DNA from: Streptomyces apocyni
Lineage (GTDB): Bacteria; Actinomycetota; Actinomycetes; Streptomycetales; Streptomycetaceae
Assembly: GCF_009739465.1 (NCBI RefSeq)
Contig: NZ_WHOM01000046.1
Coordinates: forward strand, 37,618 to 101,617
Length of the DNA: 64,000 bases
Reading direction: 5' to 3'
Below are positions 26,091 through 34,582 of this stretch, one piece after another. Positions within the stretch are counted from its first letter, which is position 1. Every line of letters begins with the position of its first letter. The notes under the pieces were generated by a model. That model was not told the origin of the DNA and did no database searches. It worked only from the letters and a program-made list of their open reading frames with translations. Made by a program: the position numbers and the translations under genes.

Positions 26091-26722
26091 GCGCCTGGCT
26101 GCCCTACGTCGGCTCACCCCTGCACCACGGCCCGCTCACGACCTTCTTTGCGGCCTTCGCCATCAGCCCGGGCATCCCCGCGCTTCTGGCGCTCACCCTC
26201 GAACGCCGCGTCATGAAAGGCCGCCGCGAGTTCGTAGCCTTCTACTACGGCGACCCGCTGCTGGCCCTGGCCGCGGCGACCGGCGTGGCCCTGAGCGGAC
26301 CGTCCCCGCAAGCGTCAGTCCTACACCTCATCGCAGGACCGGTGCCCCTCATCCTCATGGCGTGCTGGCTGGCCTTCGGCGCCTGGCAGTGGAAGGCCGA
26401 ACTCCGGGCCGGTATGTACACACCTGCCCAAGCATGGTCGCCCACCAAGATCTGGCACCAGATGGTGGTCTACCCCGTGCTGGGCTACATGGTGACTGCA
26501 ACCGTCGTCGCGGGCATGGCGACCCCCACTGGATTCGCAGGCACCTGGGCCAAGATGCTCATCGTCGGCTGCGTGCTCGTCTGGATCCTGGCCAATGTGC
26601 ACGACCGCCGACATCCCAAACTCGGCCACCCCCCCTACGACTGGCGCCGCCTCAAGCCGGTGCCCCAGCCGTGGCCGCTGAAATCCACCACTCTCCGGGC
26701 CAATCGCCGGATCTGTGACTGA
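26087..26722 (+). CDS. Integral membrane protein, third gene of the two-component operon
   Basis: 211 aa. About five hydrophobic helices (around residues 18-38, 55-70, 78-102, 125-150 and 152-172) and a basic C-terminal tail. No family recognised. ATG overlaps the regulator stop (ATGA), so translation is coupled. Such a tightly linked membrane protein could be the regulated transporter or an accessory sensor for the kinase; nothing in the sequence decides between them. Confidence 0.75.
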   Translation: MSAWLPYVGSPLHHGPLTTFFAAFAISPGIPALLALTLERRVMKGRREFVAFYYGDPLLALAAATGVALSGPSPQASVLHLIAGPVPLILMACWLAFGAWQWKAELRAGMYTPAQAWSPTKIWHQMVVYPVLGYMVTATVVAGMATPTGFAGTWAKMLIVGCVLVWILANVHDRRHPKLGHPPYDWRRLKPVPQPWPLKSTTLRANRRICD

Positions 26723-26895
26723 ACACCATTTGCAAAACCCTGCACCCCGCACTGCCAACAAACGCAACAACAGGTGCGGATGTCAGTAGAAGCACCTGTC
26801 TCACATCGAACCGGACGTCACAAATCTTTGCTTCAAGTCCACCCCTCCTTAGCGAGAACCTTGGAGAGGTCGGATCACAAGCAAGGAGACGTGAA

Positions 26896-27030
26896 ATGCC
26901 ATTATGGGAAATGCTGAAGGAGCTGATCGAGGTCTCTCCTTCGCTCTTCGCGCTGGCAGTCGAAGTGGACAAAGCCTGCAGAGCGAAGCGCCTCAAGGAT
27001 GAGGGCGTGGACGGAACCGAAAGCGCATGA
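26896..27030 (+). CDS. Candidate 44-aa small protein
   Basis: A short frame not expected by chance to have such a good start: GCAAGGAGAC lies 7-8 nt before the ATG. The product begins MPLWEMLKELIEVSPSLFAL, an amphipathic helix, and ends with a charged tail of KDEGVDGTESA type. No family known. It lies between the two-component operon and the transposase scar, inside the island. Confidence 0.5.
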   Translation: MPLWEMLKELIEVSPSLFALAVEVDKACRAKRLKDEGVDGTESA

Positions 27031-27063
27031 CCGCATAGTTGGTACGGGCATTCCCTGGACGCT

Positions 27064-27290
27064 GTGCGCGAAGGACGAGCACTCCAACCGTGGACCGAGG
27101 CCGGTGTGTGGCCTCGGCTCCACGAGACACTCTTGGCCAAGCTCCGCGGCGCGGACGCCCTGGACCTCTCCAGGGCGGCGGTCGACGGCCCCCACATCCG
27201 GGCGCTGAAGTGCGGCCGACCCCGGCGCCGCCCTGACGTCGTGCTCGGCGACCGCGGCTACGACCACGACAAGTACCGCTCGTCGCCATC
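27064..27290 (+). pseudogene. Scar of an IS5-family transposase
   Basis: The frame carries two pieces found in Streptomyces IS5-type DDE transposases: WTEAGVWPRLHETLLAKLR with DLSRAAVDGPHIRALK (the first catalytic Asp region) and, right after it, RPDVVLGDRGYDHDKYRSS (the second Asp region). In intact enzymes about 50 residues separate them, so an in-frame internal deletion has removed the middle. The N-terminus and the Glu-containing C-terminus are also gone. No flanking inverted repeats were identified. Confidence 0.75.
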
Positions 27291-27480
27291 GATCGCGCTC
27301 GGTTACTACGCGCACTTCATGCCGGAGACTGGGAACTGGGCCGGGCTGCGATCGACGGTCTGCTCGGGGAGCGGGCCGTCGGCCAGAACTCCCCAGATTC
27401 CCCCCAGGGGCGACCGGCGTGATTCCCCAGGTTGTCCGGCGCTGACCCCGATCCGTGGATTTGTAGGGGGTCAGGCCGTA

Positions 27481-27486
27481 TAGCCT
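27481..27486 (+). promoter_or_regulatory. -10 box of the HipA-like gene; leaderless start
   Basis: TAGCCT is six nucleotides before the ATG at 27493; overlapping TATAGC is an alternative. The left truncated copy has TAACCT at the same spacing (20583-20588). A cluster of CCCCAG motifs at 27389-27440 lies just upstream and may be an operator. Confidence 0.5.
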
Positions 27487-27489
27487 GGG

Positions 27490-27597
27490 GAAATGCTGAC
27501 AGAAGTCACCGCGACCCGCTACGTCACACCACTACGTGAGGGCGGATCGCTGCCCGGGATCGTCGAGGCCGACGACCTGGGCACGTACGTCATGAAG
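27490..27597 (+). repeat. Right copy of the perfect 108-bp direct repeat
   Basis: Identical to 20592-20699; start-to-start distance 6,898 bp. On this side the repeat continues into the intact HipA-like gene. Confidence 0.95.
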
Positions 27598-28392
27598 TTC
27601 ACCGGAGCGGGGCAGGGGCGCAAGACGCTTGTCGCGGAGGTTATCTGCGGACAGCTGGCGCGGCGACTCGGGCTGCGGATGCCCGAGTTGGTGGGGATTC
27701 AGCTGGACCCGGTGATCGGGCTCGGGGAGCCGGACCAGGAGGTGCAGGAGCTCCTCAAGGCGAGTGGGGGACTCAACCTGGGGATGGACTATCTTCCGGG
27801 CTCGATCGGCTTCGACCCGCTGGCCTACGAGGTGACCGCCGACGAGGCGGGACGGATCGTGTGGTTCGACGCGCTGGTCAACAACGTCGACCGCTCCTGG
27901 CGCAACCCGAACATGCTGGTCTGGCACGGTGACCTCTGGCTGATCGACCACGGCGCGAGCATGATCTGGCACCACAACTGGCGCACCGCGGAGGCCGCGG
28001 CCGCGAAGCCCTACGACGCCTCCGACCATGTCCTCGCGCCGTTCGGGCCCGATGTCGCCGCCGCGGCCGCCGAGCTCGCGCCGCGCGTCTCCACGGACCT
28101 CCTCAGTGAGGTAGTCGCCGATGTCCCTGACGTCTGGCTGGTCGACGAGCCGGGCTTTGACCATCCCGACGAGCTGCGACGGGCGTACGTTTCCGTGCTG
28201 CACGCGCGCGTTGCGGGGCTGCCCGACCGGATCACCCTGGGGCCGCGTACCGAGCGGCCCGCGTCGCGGGCGCCTGGCTGGCTGACCGACCACCTGGCGC
28301 CCTGGCCGCACGCCACGAGCAAGGCCGACAGCGCCGACAGCGCCGACACCAAGGCCGACAGCACGGTTGAGAGCGGGGGCGGCGCCAAGTGA
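27493..28392 (+). CDS. HipA-like kinase domain protein
   Basis: 299 aa, shorter than classic HipA toxins and matching the stand-alone HipA-like kinase group. Kinase features: KTLVAEVICGQL (nucleotide-contacting region), VWFDALVNNVDRSWRNPN (residues about 124-140, equivalent to the HipA DxxxxNxDRxxxN catalytic loop) and LWLIDHGASM (metal-binding Asp near 152). A Ser-Ala-Asp repeat tail follows. The stop overlaps the DUF3037 start by four bases (GTGA). HipA kinases phosphorylate tRNA synthetases or other proteins; the target here is unknown. Its first 35 codons are duplicated at 20595. Confidence 0.88.
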   Translation: MLTEVTATRYVTPLREGGSLPGIVEADDLGTYVMKFTGAGQGRKTLVAEVICGQLARRLGLRMPELVGIQLDPVIGLGEPDQEVQELLKASGGLNLGMDYLPGSIGFDPLAYEVTADEAGRIVWFDALVNNVDRSWRNPNMLVWHGDLWLIDHGASMIWHHNWRTAEAAAAKPYDASDHVLAPFGPDVAAAAAELAPRVSTDLLSEVVADVPDVWLVDEPGFDHPDELRRAYVSVLHARVAGLPDRITLGPRTERPASRAPGWLTDHLAPWPHATSKADSADSADTKADSTVESGGGAK

Positions 28393-28772
28393 GTGAGCGT
28401 CATGTCTTTGAGTACGCGCTGCTGCGGGTCGTACCCCGCGTGGAGCGCGGCGAGCAGTTCAACGCGGGCGTGGTGGTCTACTGCCGCGCCAAGACCTTCG
28501 TGGCAGCCCGCACCCACCTCGACGAGGCCAAGCTGGCGGCCCTCGACCCGCACGCGGACGTCGCCGGGGTACGGGCCGCGCTGCGCGCCGTCGAAGGCGT
28601 CTGCCACGGCGGCGAGGCGGCGGGGCAGGCCGCCCGCGACGACGCCGGGCGGCGCTTCCGCTGGCTGGTCGCCCCACGCTCGACCGTCGTCCAGCCGGGA
28701 CCGGTGCACACCGGGCTGACCCGGGACCCCGCGGCGGAGGTGGAGCGCCTCCTCGACCTGCTCGTGCGCTGA
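28389..28772 (+). CDS. DUF3037 protein, partner of the HipA-like kinase
   Basis: 127 aa. FEYALLRVVPRVERGEQFNA and GVVVYCRAKTFVAARTH are the typical DUF3037 core. The family has no established function but is recurrently found beside HipA-like kinase genes, as here, where GTG overlaps the kinase stop. It may act as regulator, antitoxin or substrate of the kinase; this is inferred from the coupling only. Confidence 0.88.
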   Translation: MSERHVFEYALLRVVPRVERGEQFNAGVVVYCRAKTFVAARTHLDEAKLAALDPHADVAGVRAALRAVEGVCHGGEAAGQAARDDAGRRFRWLVAPRSTVVQPGPVHTGLTRDPAAEVERLLDLLVR

Positions 28773-28926
28773 GGGGCTGAGGTCCCGCTGGCTCGACGCC
28801 CGCACCCGGTGGGCCGTTGACACCGGGTGCCAGGGCTTCTAGCGTCACAGTCTGCTGAAGGTACTAAGCGGTCGCTCACCATCGTGGCGTGCCGTGAGAG
28901 CCGTATCAAGGGCGAGGAGAACCAGC

Positions 28927-29688
28927 ATGTCCACCACCGAGCAGCGCGTCGCCGTCGTGACCGGCGGCGCGCGAGGCATTGGCGCCGCGACCGCCGTACG
29001 ACTGGCCGCCGAAGGCCGCGCCGTCGCCGTCATCGACCTCGACGAGGCAGCCTGTAAGGACACAGTCGAGACCATCACCGCGGCGGGTGGCAGGGCGCTC
29101 GCCGTTGGCTGCGACGTCTCCGACGAGGCCCAGGTCGAGGCGGCCGTCGCGCGGATCGCCGCCGAGCTCGGGGCCCCGTCGATCCTCGTCAACAACGCCG
29201 GCGTACTCCGCGACAACCTGCTCTTCAAGATGGCGGCGTCCGACTGGGACACGGTCATGAACGTGCACCTGCGCGGCGCGTTCCTGATGGCGAAGGCCTG
29301 TCAGAAGCACATGGTGGACGCGGGCTTCGGCCGGATCGTGAACCTCTCCAGCTCCTCCGCGCTCGGCAACCGGGGCCAGGCCAACTACTCCGCCGCCAAG
29401 GCCGGACTCCAGGGCTTCACCAAGACCCTCGCCAAGGAACTCGGCAAGTTCGGCATCACCGCCAACTCCGTCGCCCCCGGTTTCATCGCCACCGAGATGA
29501 CCAAGGCCACCGCCGACCGGGTGGGCATGGGCTTCGAGGACTTCCAGGCCGCGGCGGCCACTCAGATCCCCGTCCAGCGCGTCGGCAAGCCCGAGGACAT
29601 CGCGAACGCCATCGCCTTCTTCACCGGCGAGGCGGCGGGCTTTGTCTCCGGCCAGGTGCTCTACGTGGCCGGTGGGCCGCTCGACTGA
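28927..29688 (+). CDS. SDR-family 3-oxoacyl-ACP reductase-like protein
   Basis: 253 aa classical short-chain dehydrogenase: TGGARGIG cofactor motif (residues about 12-19), NNAG near 91, the catalytic Ser in LSSSSALG, YSAAK (Tyr and Lys near 155-159). It resembles FabG, which reduces 3-oxoacyl-ACP with NADPH, but the acyl range of paralogues like this is not predictable. ATG chosen because GCGAGGAGAA lies just upstream. Next to a second SDR 70 bp downstream, probably the same transcript. Confidence 0.9.
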   Translation: MSTTEQRVAVVTGGARGIGAATAVRLAAEGRAVAVIDLDEAACKDTVETITAAGGRALAVGCDVSDEAQVEAAVARIAAELGAPSILVNNAGVLRDNLLFKMAASDWDTVMNVHLRGAFLMAKACQKHMVDAGFGRIVNLSSSSALGNRGQANYSAAKAGLQGFTKTLAKELGKFGITANSVAPGFIATEMTKATADRVGMGFEDFQAAAATQIPVQRVGKPEDIANAIAFFTGEAAGFVSGQVLYVAGGPLD

Positions 29689-29758
29689 CCGCTCGGCTGA
29701 CGTGCTGCCCGAAGCTCGTACGCGTAAGGCTCCTAAAGCTCGTAAAGGACGACGGATC

Positions 29759-30514
29759 ATGACAGTGCAGGACAGTGGAAAGGCCGCGCTGGTCACCGGC
29801 GCGAGCCGCGGCATCGGCTACGGCATCGCCGAGGCGCTCGTCGCGCGTGGCGACCGGGTGTGCATCACCGGGCGCAACGAAGACGCGCTCAAGGAGGCCG
29901 TCGAGAAGCTCGGCGCCGACCGGGTGATCGGCGTCGCCGGGAAGGCGCACGACGAGGCCCACCAGGCCGTAGCCGTGGAGCGCGCCATGGAGGCCTTCGG
30001 GCGGGTCGACTTCCTGGTCAACAACGCCGGGACGAACCCCGTCTTCGGGCCGATCGCCGAGCTCGACCTGAACGTCGCGCGCAAGGTGTTCGAGACCAAT
30101 GTCGTGTCGGCGCTCGGCTTCGCCCAGCAGACCTGGAAGGCCTGGCAGAGCGAGCACGGCGGGGCGATCGTCAACATCGCCTCCATCGCCGGTGTCTCGG
30201 CCTCGCCCTTCATCGGCGCGTACGGCATGAGCAAGGCGGCCATGGTGAACCTGACGCTCCAGCTGGCGCACGAGTTCGCGCCGGGGGTACGGGTCAACGC
30301 CATCGCGCCCGCGGTGGTGAAGACCAAGTTCGCCCAGGCGCTGTACGAGGGCCGTGAGGACGAGGCGGCGGCGGCCTATCCGCTGGGCCGTCTCGGGGTG
30401 CCCGCGGACATCGGGGGCGCGGCCGCGTTCCTGACCTCGGACCAGTCGGACTGGATTACCGGGCAGACACTCGTGGTGGATGGCGGCATGTTCCTCAATG
30501 CGGGTGTCGGCTGA
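29759..30514 (+). CDS. SDR-family oxidoreductase
   Basis: 251 aa. TGASRGIG (cofactor), NNAGTNPVFGP, catalytic Ser in NIASIAG and YGMSK (Tyr, Lys) are present, with VVDGG near the end typical of classical SDRs. Likely an NAD(P)-dependent acyl or ketone reductase working with the preceding SDR. AAAGGAC lies about 9 nt before the ATG. A strong hairpin follows 52 bp after the stop. Confidence 0.9.
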   Translation: MTVQDSGKAALVTGASRGIGYGIAEALVARGDRVCITGRNEDALKEAVEKLGADRVIGVAGKAHDEAHQAVAVERAMEAFGRVDFLVNNAGTNPVFGPIAELDLNVARKVFETNVVSALGFAQQTWKAWQSEHGGAIVNIASIAGVSASPFIGAYGMSKAAMVNLTLQLAHEFAPGVRVNAIAPAVVKTKFAQALYEGREDEAAAAYPLGRLGVPADIGGAAAFLTSDQSDWITGQTLVVDGGMFLNAGVG

Positions 30515-30566
30515 CGAACCGCACGTACGCCTCGAACACCCCGAAGGCGACGTTCTCCCACATCAC

Positions 30567-30605
30567 GTGCCCCGCCGGGCCTGCGCAACGGACCCGGTGG
30601 GGCAC
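30567..30605. terminator. Hairpin after the SDR pair
   Basis: GTGCCCCGCCGGG (30567-30579) pairs with 30593-30605 with a single G-U wobble and a 13-nt loop. It separates the SDR genes from the binding-protein gene, whose candidate -10 box TATCGT is at 30611-30616. Confidence 0.65.
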
Positions 30606-30648
30606 TGCGGTATCGTCTGGCCACTCTTGGCGTGGCCGATCGAGGAGC

Positions 30649-32235
30649 GTGCGCGTGTTCAACCGGACCCGATGTCTGCAGGTAGCTGCGACAGTTGCGT
30701 CCATATCCCTGCTTACGGGATGCGGAGTGCTCTCGTCGGGCGATTCCGGCGACGGCGAACGCATTGTCGTGGGAACTACCAGCGCTCCGAGTACGCTCGA
30801 CCCCGCGGCCGCCTGGGACGGCTCCTGGGAGCTGTTCCGCAACGTCTACCAGACCCTGCTGAGCTTCCCGACCGGCGGCTCGGTGCCCGAGCCCGACGCG
30901 GCGAAGGAGTGCGGCTTCACCGACGCGTCGAGCCGTACGTACCGCTGTGAGATCCGTACGGACCTGAGCTTCTCCAACGGCGACCGGCTGGACGCCGCCG
31001 CGGTGAAGCACTCCATCGACCGGATCAAGACGATCGCGGTCAAGGGTGGCCCCGACGGGCTGCTCGGCAACCTCGACCGGGTGGAGGCGAAGGGCGACCA
31101 CGAGGTCGTCTTCCACCTCAAGGAGGCCGACGCCACCTTCCCCTTCGTGCTCGCCACCCCCGCCATGTCCCTGGTGAGCCCCAAGAAGTACCCCGCCGAC
31201 AGGCTCCGCGAGGACGGCAAGGTCACCGGATCAGGGCCGTACGTCCTCGACTCCTACGAGGAGGGGAAGTCGTCCGAGCTGTCGGGCAACTCCCGCTACA
31301 AGGGACGGGCCACCCCCAGGAACGACGCCGTCACCATCCGCTACTTCCAGGACTCGGCCGAGATGCTCGCCGACCTGAGGTCCAAGAAGGTCGATGTGGC
31401 CTTCAGGGGGCTGGCTCCTGAGGACGTCGTCGCCCTCCAGGACAAGAACTCCAAGGACGGCCTGCAGCTCGTCGAGGGCGCCGGGATGGAGATCCGCTAC
31501 CTGGTGTTCGACCTGGAGCAGACCTGGTCCAAGAAGCCCGCGGTCCGTAAGGCCGTCGCCCAGGTCGTCGACCGTGGCGCCATCGCGCACAACATCTACC
31601 GGGACACCGTCGAGCCGCTGTACTCCATGGTGCCCACCGGCCTCACCGGCCACACCAACGGCTTCCTCGAGGACTACGGCAAGCCGAACGCCGAGAAGGC
31701 GGAGAAGATCCTCACGGACGCGGGCATCAACGAGGTCGTGCCGCTCACGCTCTGGTACACCACCGAGCGCTACGGCTCGGTCACGCGCGCGGAGTTCGAG
31801 GAGCTCAAGCGGCAGCTGGAGAAGACCGGGCTCTTCAAGGTGACGCTCAAGAGCCGCCCCTGGAAGGAGTACGAACAGGGGTACCGTGAGGGCGAGTACC
31901 CGGTGTTCGGGCGTGGCTGGTCCCCTGACTTCCCGGACCCGGACAACTTCATCGCGCCCTTCGTCGGCGAGCGCAACGCCCTCGGCACGCCGTACCCGGC
32001 CCCGAAGATCACCGATGAGCTGCTGCCCAAGTCCCGTCAGGAGAGCGACCGGGGCGCGGTGAGCGAGTACATCGAGGAGGCGCAGGAGATCCTCGTGGAC
32101 GACGTGCGGCTGCTGCCGCTGTGGCAGGGCAAGCAGTACATCGCGGCGAGCGACGACATCGCGGGCGGCGAACGTGCCCTGGACCCGTCGACGATCATGA
32201 TGATGTGGGAGCTGCAGCGGAAGACCAGCTGGTAG
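30649..32235 (+). CDS. ABC-transporter substrate-binding lipoprotein (family 5)
   Basis: 528 aa solute-binding protein of the peptide/nickel/oligopeptide (DppA/OppA) family. Lipobox LLTGC with Cys25, so it is anchored to the outer face of the membrane. GTTSAPSTLDPAAAWDGS and a central FSNGDRLDAAAVKHS segment are family hallmarks. GTG start; a second GTG two codons later is possible. No permease or ATPase genes lie beside it, so it is an orphan binding protein that must serve a transporter encoded elsewhere. Confidence 0.92.
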   Translation: MRVFNRTRCLQVAATVASISLLTGCGVLSSGDSGDGERIVVGTTSAPSTLDPAAAWDGSWELFRNVYQTLLSFPTGGSVPEPDAAKECGFTDASSRTYRCEIRTDLSFSNGDRLDAAAVKHSIDRIKTIAVKGGPDGLLGNLDRVEAKGDHEVVFHLKEADATFPFVLATPAMSLVSPKKYPADRLREDGKVTGSGPYVLDSYEEGKSSELSGNSRYKGRATPRNDAVTIRYFQDSAEMLADLRSKKVDVAFRGLAPEDVVALQDKNSKDGLQLVEGAGMEIRYLVFDLEQTWSKKPAVRKAVAQVVDRGAIAHNIYRDTVEPLYSMVPTGLTGHTNGFLEDYGKPNAEKAEKILTDAGINEVVPLTLWYTTERYGSVTRAEFEELKRQLEKTGLFKVTLKSRPWKEYEQGYREGEYPVFGRGWSPDFPDPDNFIAPFVGERNALGTPYPAPKITDELLPKSRQESDRGAVSEYIEEAQEILVDDVRLLPLWQGKQYIAASDDIAGGERALDPSTIMMMWELQRKTSW

Positions 32236-32380
32236 CGGCGGCGACGACGACGGTGGCGGAGGCGCTGGTGGCGGGGGCCGGACTCGGCTCGCAGGGCGTT
32301 GTCAGTGCCGGACGGTAGGTTCTGCGGTGAGAGCTGGACGGGCTCTCACCGCAAGTGACCGCATACCGGAGGTTGTTGAC

Positions 32381-33076
32381 GTGACCGACACTGACCTGCT
32401 CCCCGAGTCCTGGCGCGGGGTCCTGGGCGACGAGCTGCACAAGCCCTATTTCGACGAACTCGTCGAGTTCGTCGAGAAGGAGCGGGCGCAGGGCCCGGTG
32501 TATCCGCCGCGCGAGCAGGTGTTCGCCGCCCTGGAGGCCACGCCGTACGACCAGGTCAAGGTGCTGGTGCTCGGCCAGGACCCGTACCACGGCGAGGGTC
32601 AGGGGCACGGCCTGTGCTTCTCCGTACGTCCCGGGGTGAAGACCCCGCCCTCCCTGCGGAACATCTACAAGGAGATGCACGCCGAGCTCGGCACCCCGAT
32701 CCCGGACAACGGCTATCTGCTGCCGTGGGCGCGGCAGGGCGTGCTGCTGCTGAACGCGGTGCTGACGGTCCGGGCCGGAGAGGCCAACTCCCACAAGGGC
32801 AAGGGCTGGGAGAAGTTCACGGACGCGGTGATCAGGGCGGTGGCCGAGCGGCCGGATCCCGCCGTGTTCGTGCTGTGGGGCAACTACGCGCAGAAGAAGC
32901 TTCCGCTCATCGACACCGAGCGGCATGTGGTGGTGAAGGGCGCGCACCCCTCGCCACTGTCTGCCAAGAAGTTCTTCGGCTCCCGGCCGTTCACTCAGAT
33001 CAACGAGGCGGTGGCGGCCCAGGGGCACGCGCCGATCGACTGGCGCATCCCTGACCTGGCCCAGTCGGCGACCTGA
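32381..33076 (+). CDS. ung: Uracil-DNA glycosylase
   Basis: 231-aa family 1 UDG that excises uracil from DNA in base-excision repair. The water-activating motif GQDPYHGE has the catalytic Asp at residue 67, and HPSPLS has the DNA-leucine-loop His at 189. NAVLTV and VLWGNYAQ are further family motifs. GTG start with CCGGAGG 8 nt upstream. An 18-bp unit containing the last codons and stop is tandemly duplicated right after the gene. Confidence 0.96.
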   Translation: MTDTDLLPESWRGVLGDELHKPYFDELVEFVEKERAQGPVYPPREQVFAALEATPYDQVKVLVLGQDPYHGEGQGHGLCFSVRPGVKTPPSLRNIYKEMHAELGTPIPDNGYLLPWARQGVLLLNAVLTVRAGEANSHKGKGWEKFTDAVIRAVAERPDPAVFVLWGNYAQKKLPLIDTERHVVVKGAHPSPLSAKKFFGSRPFTQINEAVAAQGHAPIDWRIPDLAQSAT

Positions 33077-33096
33077 GTCCAGTCGGCGACCTGAGT
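33061..33096. repeat. 18-bp tandem duplication across the ung stop codon
   Basis: Units 33061-33078 and 33079-33096 are identical. The first contains the functional TGA, so the second copy is untranslated. Confidence 0.85.
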
Positions 33097-33208
33097 CCGG
33101 CCGGTGGCCTGACGGTCCCGGCGCCCCGTGCCTGCCCTGGATTGTCCGTGGCGGCGGTTAGCGTCATCGGTGATCGCCGGTCGTAGATGGTTGGGTGTGG
33201 AGGACGTA

Positions 33209-33754
33209 GTGGCAGAGCAGCAGGAGCAAGCGGCGCAGGACCCCGTGATGGCCCGGGCGGGGCAGGCGATCATGCTGCACCACGCCGGTGACCGGGAAGA
33301 GGCGCGGAACCGCTTCCTTGAGCTGTGGACCGAGGTCGGCGAGGACGGCGACCCCCTGCACCGCTGCACTATCGCGCACTACATGGCCGATACGCAGGAT
33401 GATCCGGCGGACGAGCTGGCCTGGGACCTGCGGGCGCTGACCGCCGCCGAGGTGCTCACCGACGAGCGGCTGGAGGAGCACCACCAGTCACTCGCGGTGC
33501 GCGCGTTCTACCCCTCGCTGCACCTCAACCTCGCTGCCGACTATGTGAAGCTCGGCCGTGAGCAGGAGGCGCGCACGCATCTGCGGGAGGCCCGCGGCGT
33601 ACTCGGCGTCCTGGGGGACGACCCGTACGGCGACGGTGTCCGGGCGGCCGTCGAGCGACTGGAGCTGAGGCTCAGAAGTGAGCGGGGGACGAAGGGGCCC
33701 GGGGAGCTGGGGGAGCCCGGCGGATCCGCCGGGCCGCCCCGTCAGCGGCCGTAG
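33209..33754 (+). CDS. TPR-like conserved protein of unknown function
   Basis: 181 aa, helical throughout. Helix pairs such as GQAIMLHHAGDREEARNRF and LNLAADYVKLGREQEARTHL fit tetratricopeptide repeats, so a protein-binding scaffold role is likely. GTG 33209 was chosen because GTGGAGGA lies 5-6 nt upstream; the frame is open further upstream without signals. Its end overlaps the converging lipoprotein gene by 13 bp. Confidence 0.8.
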   Translation: MAEQQEQAAQDPVMARAGQAIMLHHAGDREEARNRFLELWTEVGEDGDPLHRCTIAHYMADTQDDPADELAWDLRALTAAEVLTDERLEEHHQSLAVRAFYPSLHLNLAADYVKLGREQEARTHLREARGVLGVLGDDPYGDGVRAAVERLELRLRSERGTKGPGELGEPGGSAGPPRQRP

Positions 33755-34332
33755 GTCTCCCGGCAGATGCGGGCCTGGGGGCTGTCGGCGGGCCAGCCGC
33801 CGTACCGCTCACCGACCGAGCACAGACCGGCCCAGGTGGGCGGACCCCCGGGCAGCGGCCCCTGGCCTTTGCCCCTGCCTTGGCCGTGGCCTTTGCCTTG
33901 TCCGGGAGGCGCGACGGTGAGTCCGGGGATGTCCGGTACGTGCGTGGGCAGGGGTGGGCGACCCGCCTTCCCCGGGATGCTCGCGGGGCCCCGCTTCTCG
34001 GTGGGTGACGTGTCGGGGCGGGACGTGGCGCGACCGGGCGCGGCGGGCTGTGCGGGACCGGCGGGCGCGGAGGACGCAGGGCGCTCAGAGGTGGCTCCGG
34101 TGGCCCGAGCCTCGGGTGTTGCCTGGTGCGTGGGGACGATCAGCTCCAGTGCCTCAAGGGCGGGGGCCCGTACCTCGTGCGGCTCCGTGTCCCGGGCAAG
34201 GGGCGCGGCGGGCGGTGTCGCCGTGGGGGACGGGACCCGCGCCCCGGGCTGCCCTGCCACGGTGACGCAGCCGGAGACGGCCGACGCCGCCACCGTCACC
34301 AGCAGAGCCGCGGTAGTTGTCGTTCGGTGCAT
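33742..34332 (-). CDS. Pro-rich putative lipoprotein
   Basis: 196 aa. Signal peptide with lipobox SAVSGC (Cys near 22) suggests membrane anchoring. The middle is a Pro/Ala/Thr-rich low-complexity linker, then GKGHGQGRGKGQ, and a conserved-looking C-terminus LCSVGERYGGWPADSPQARI with two Cys. Function unknown. The only clear purine-rich site is some 25 nt upstream of the ATG, so the start is uncertain. Confidence 0.7.
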   Translation of the reverse strand: MHRTTTTAALLVTVAASAVSGCVTVAGQPGARVPSPTATPPAAPLARDTEPHEVRAPALEALELIVPTHQATPEARATGATSERPASSAPAGPAQPAAPGRATSRPDTSPTEKRGPASIPGKAGRPPLPTHVPDIPGLTVAPPGQGKGHGQGRGKGQGPLPGGPPTWAGLCSVGERYGGWPADSPQARICRETYGR

Positions 34333-34582
34333 CCGCGCCACTCTGGTGCCTTGAGCCCCTCCTGGCGGGCGGACGGGCAGGGATGTGCCCCGCACGAGTG
34401 ACGCGCCGTGTTGACGCGGCCCGCCCTCCACGCGGCCCCCACCGCCGACCTCGGCCCGGCCCTCACCTCGTACACCCGCGTCCTGCCCGCCTTCGACGGC
34501 ATCGTCGACTGGTGCCCGCCGCAAGCCACGTATGCTGCGAATGCCGCGAAAGCGGAACGCCAGTGACAGCAGGGAGACGGAC

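Noticed and set aside
20592..27597. tRNA attachment site or integrase at the island ends
   Set aside because: No tRNA-like sequence and no recombinase frame could be found; the repeat is protein-coding.
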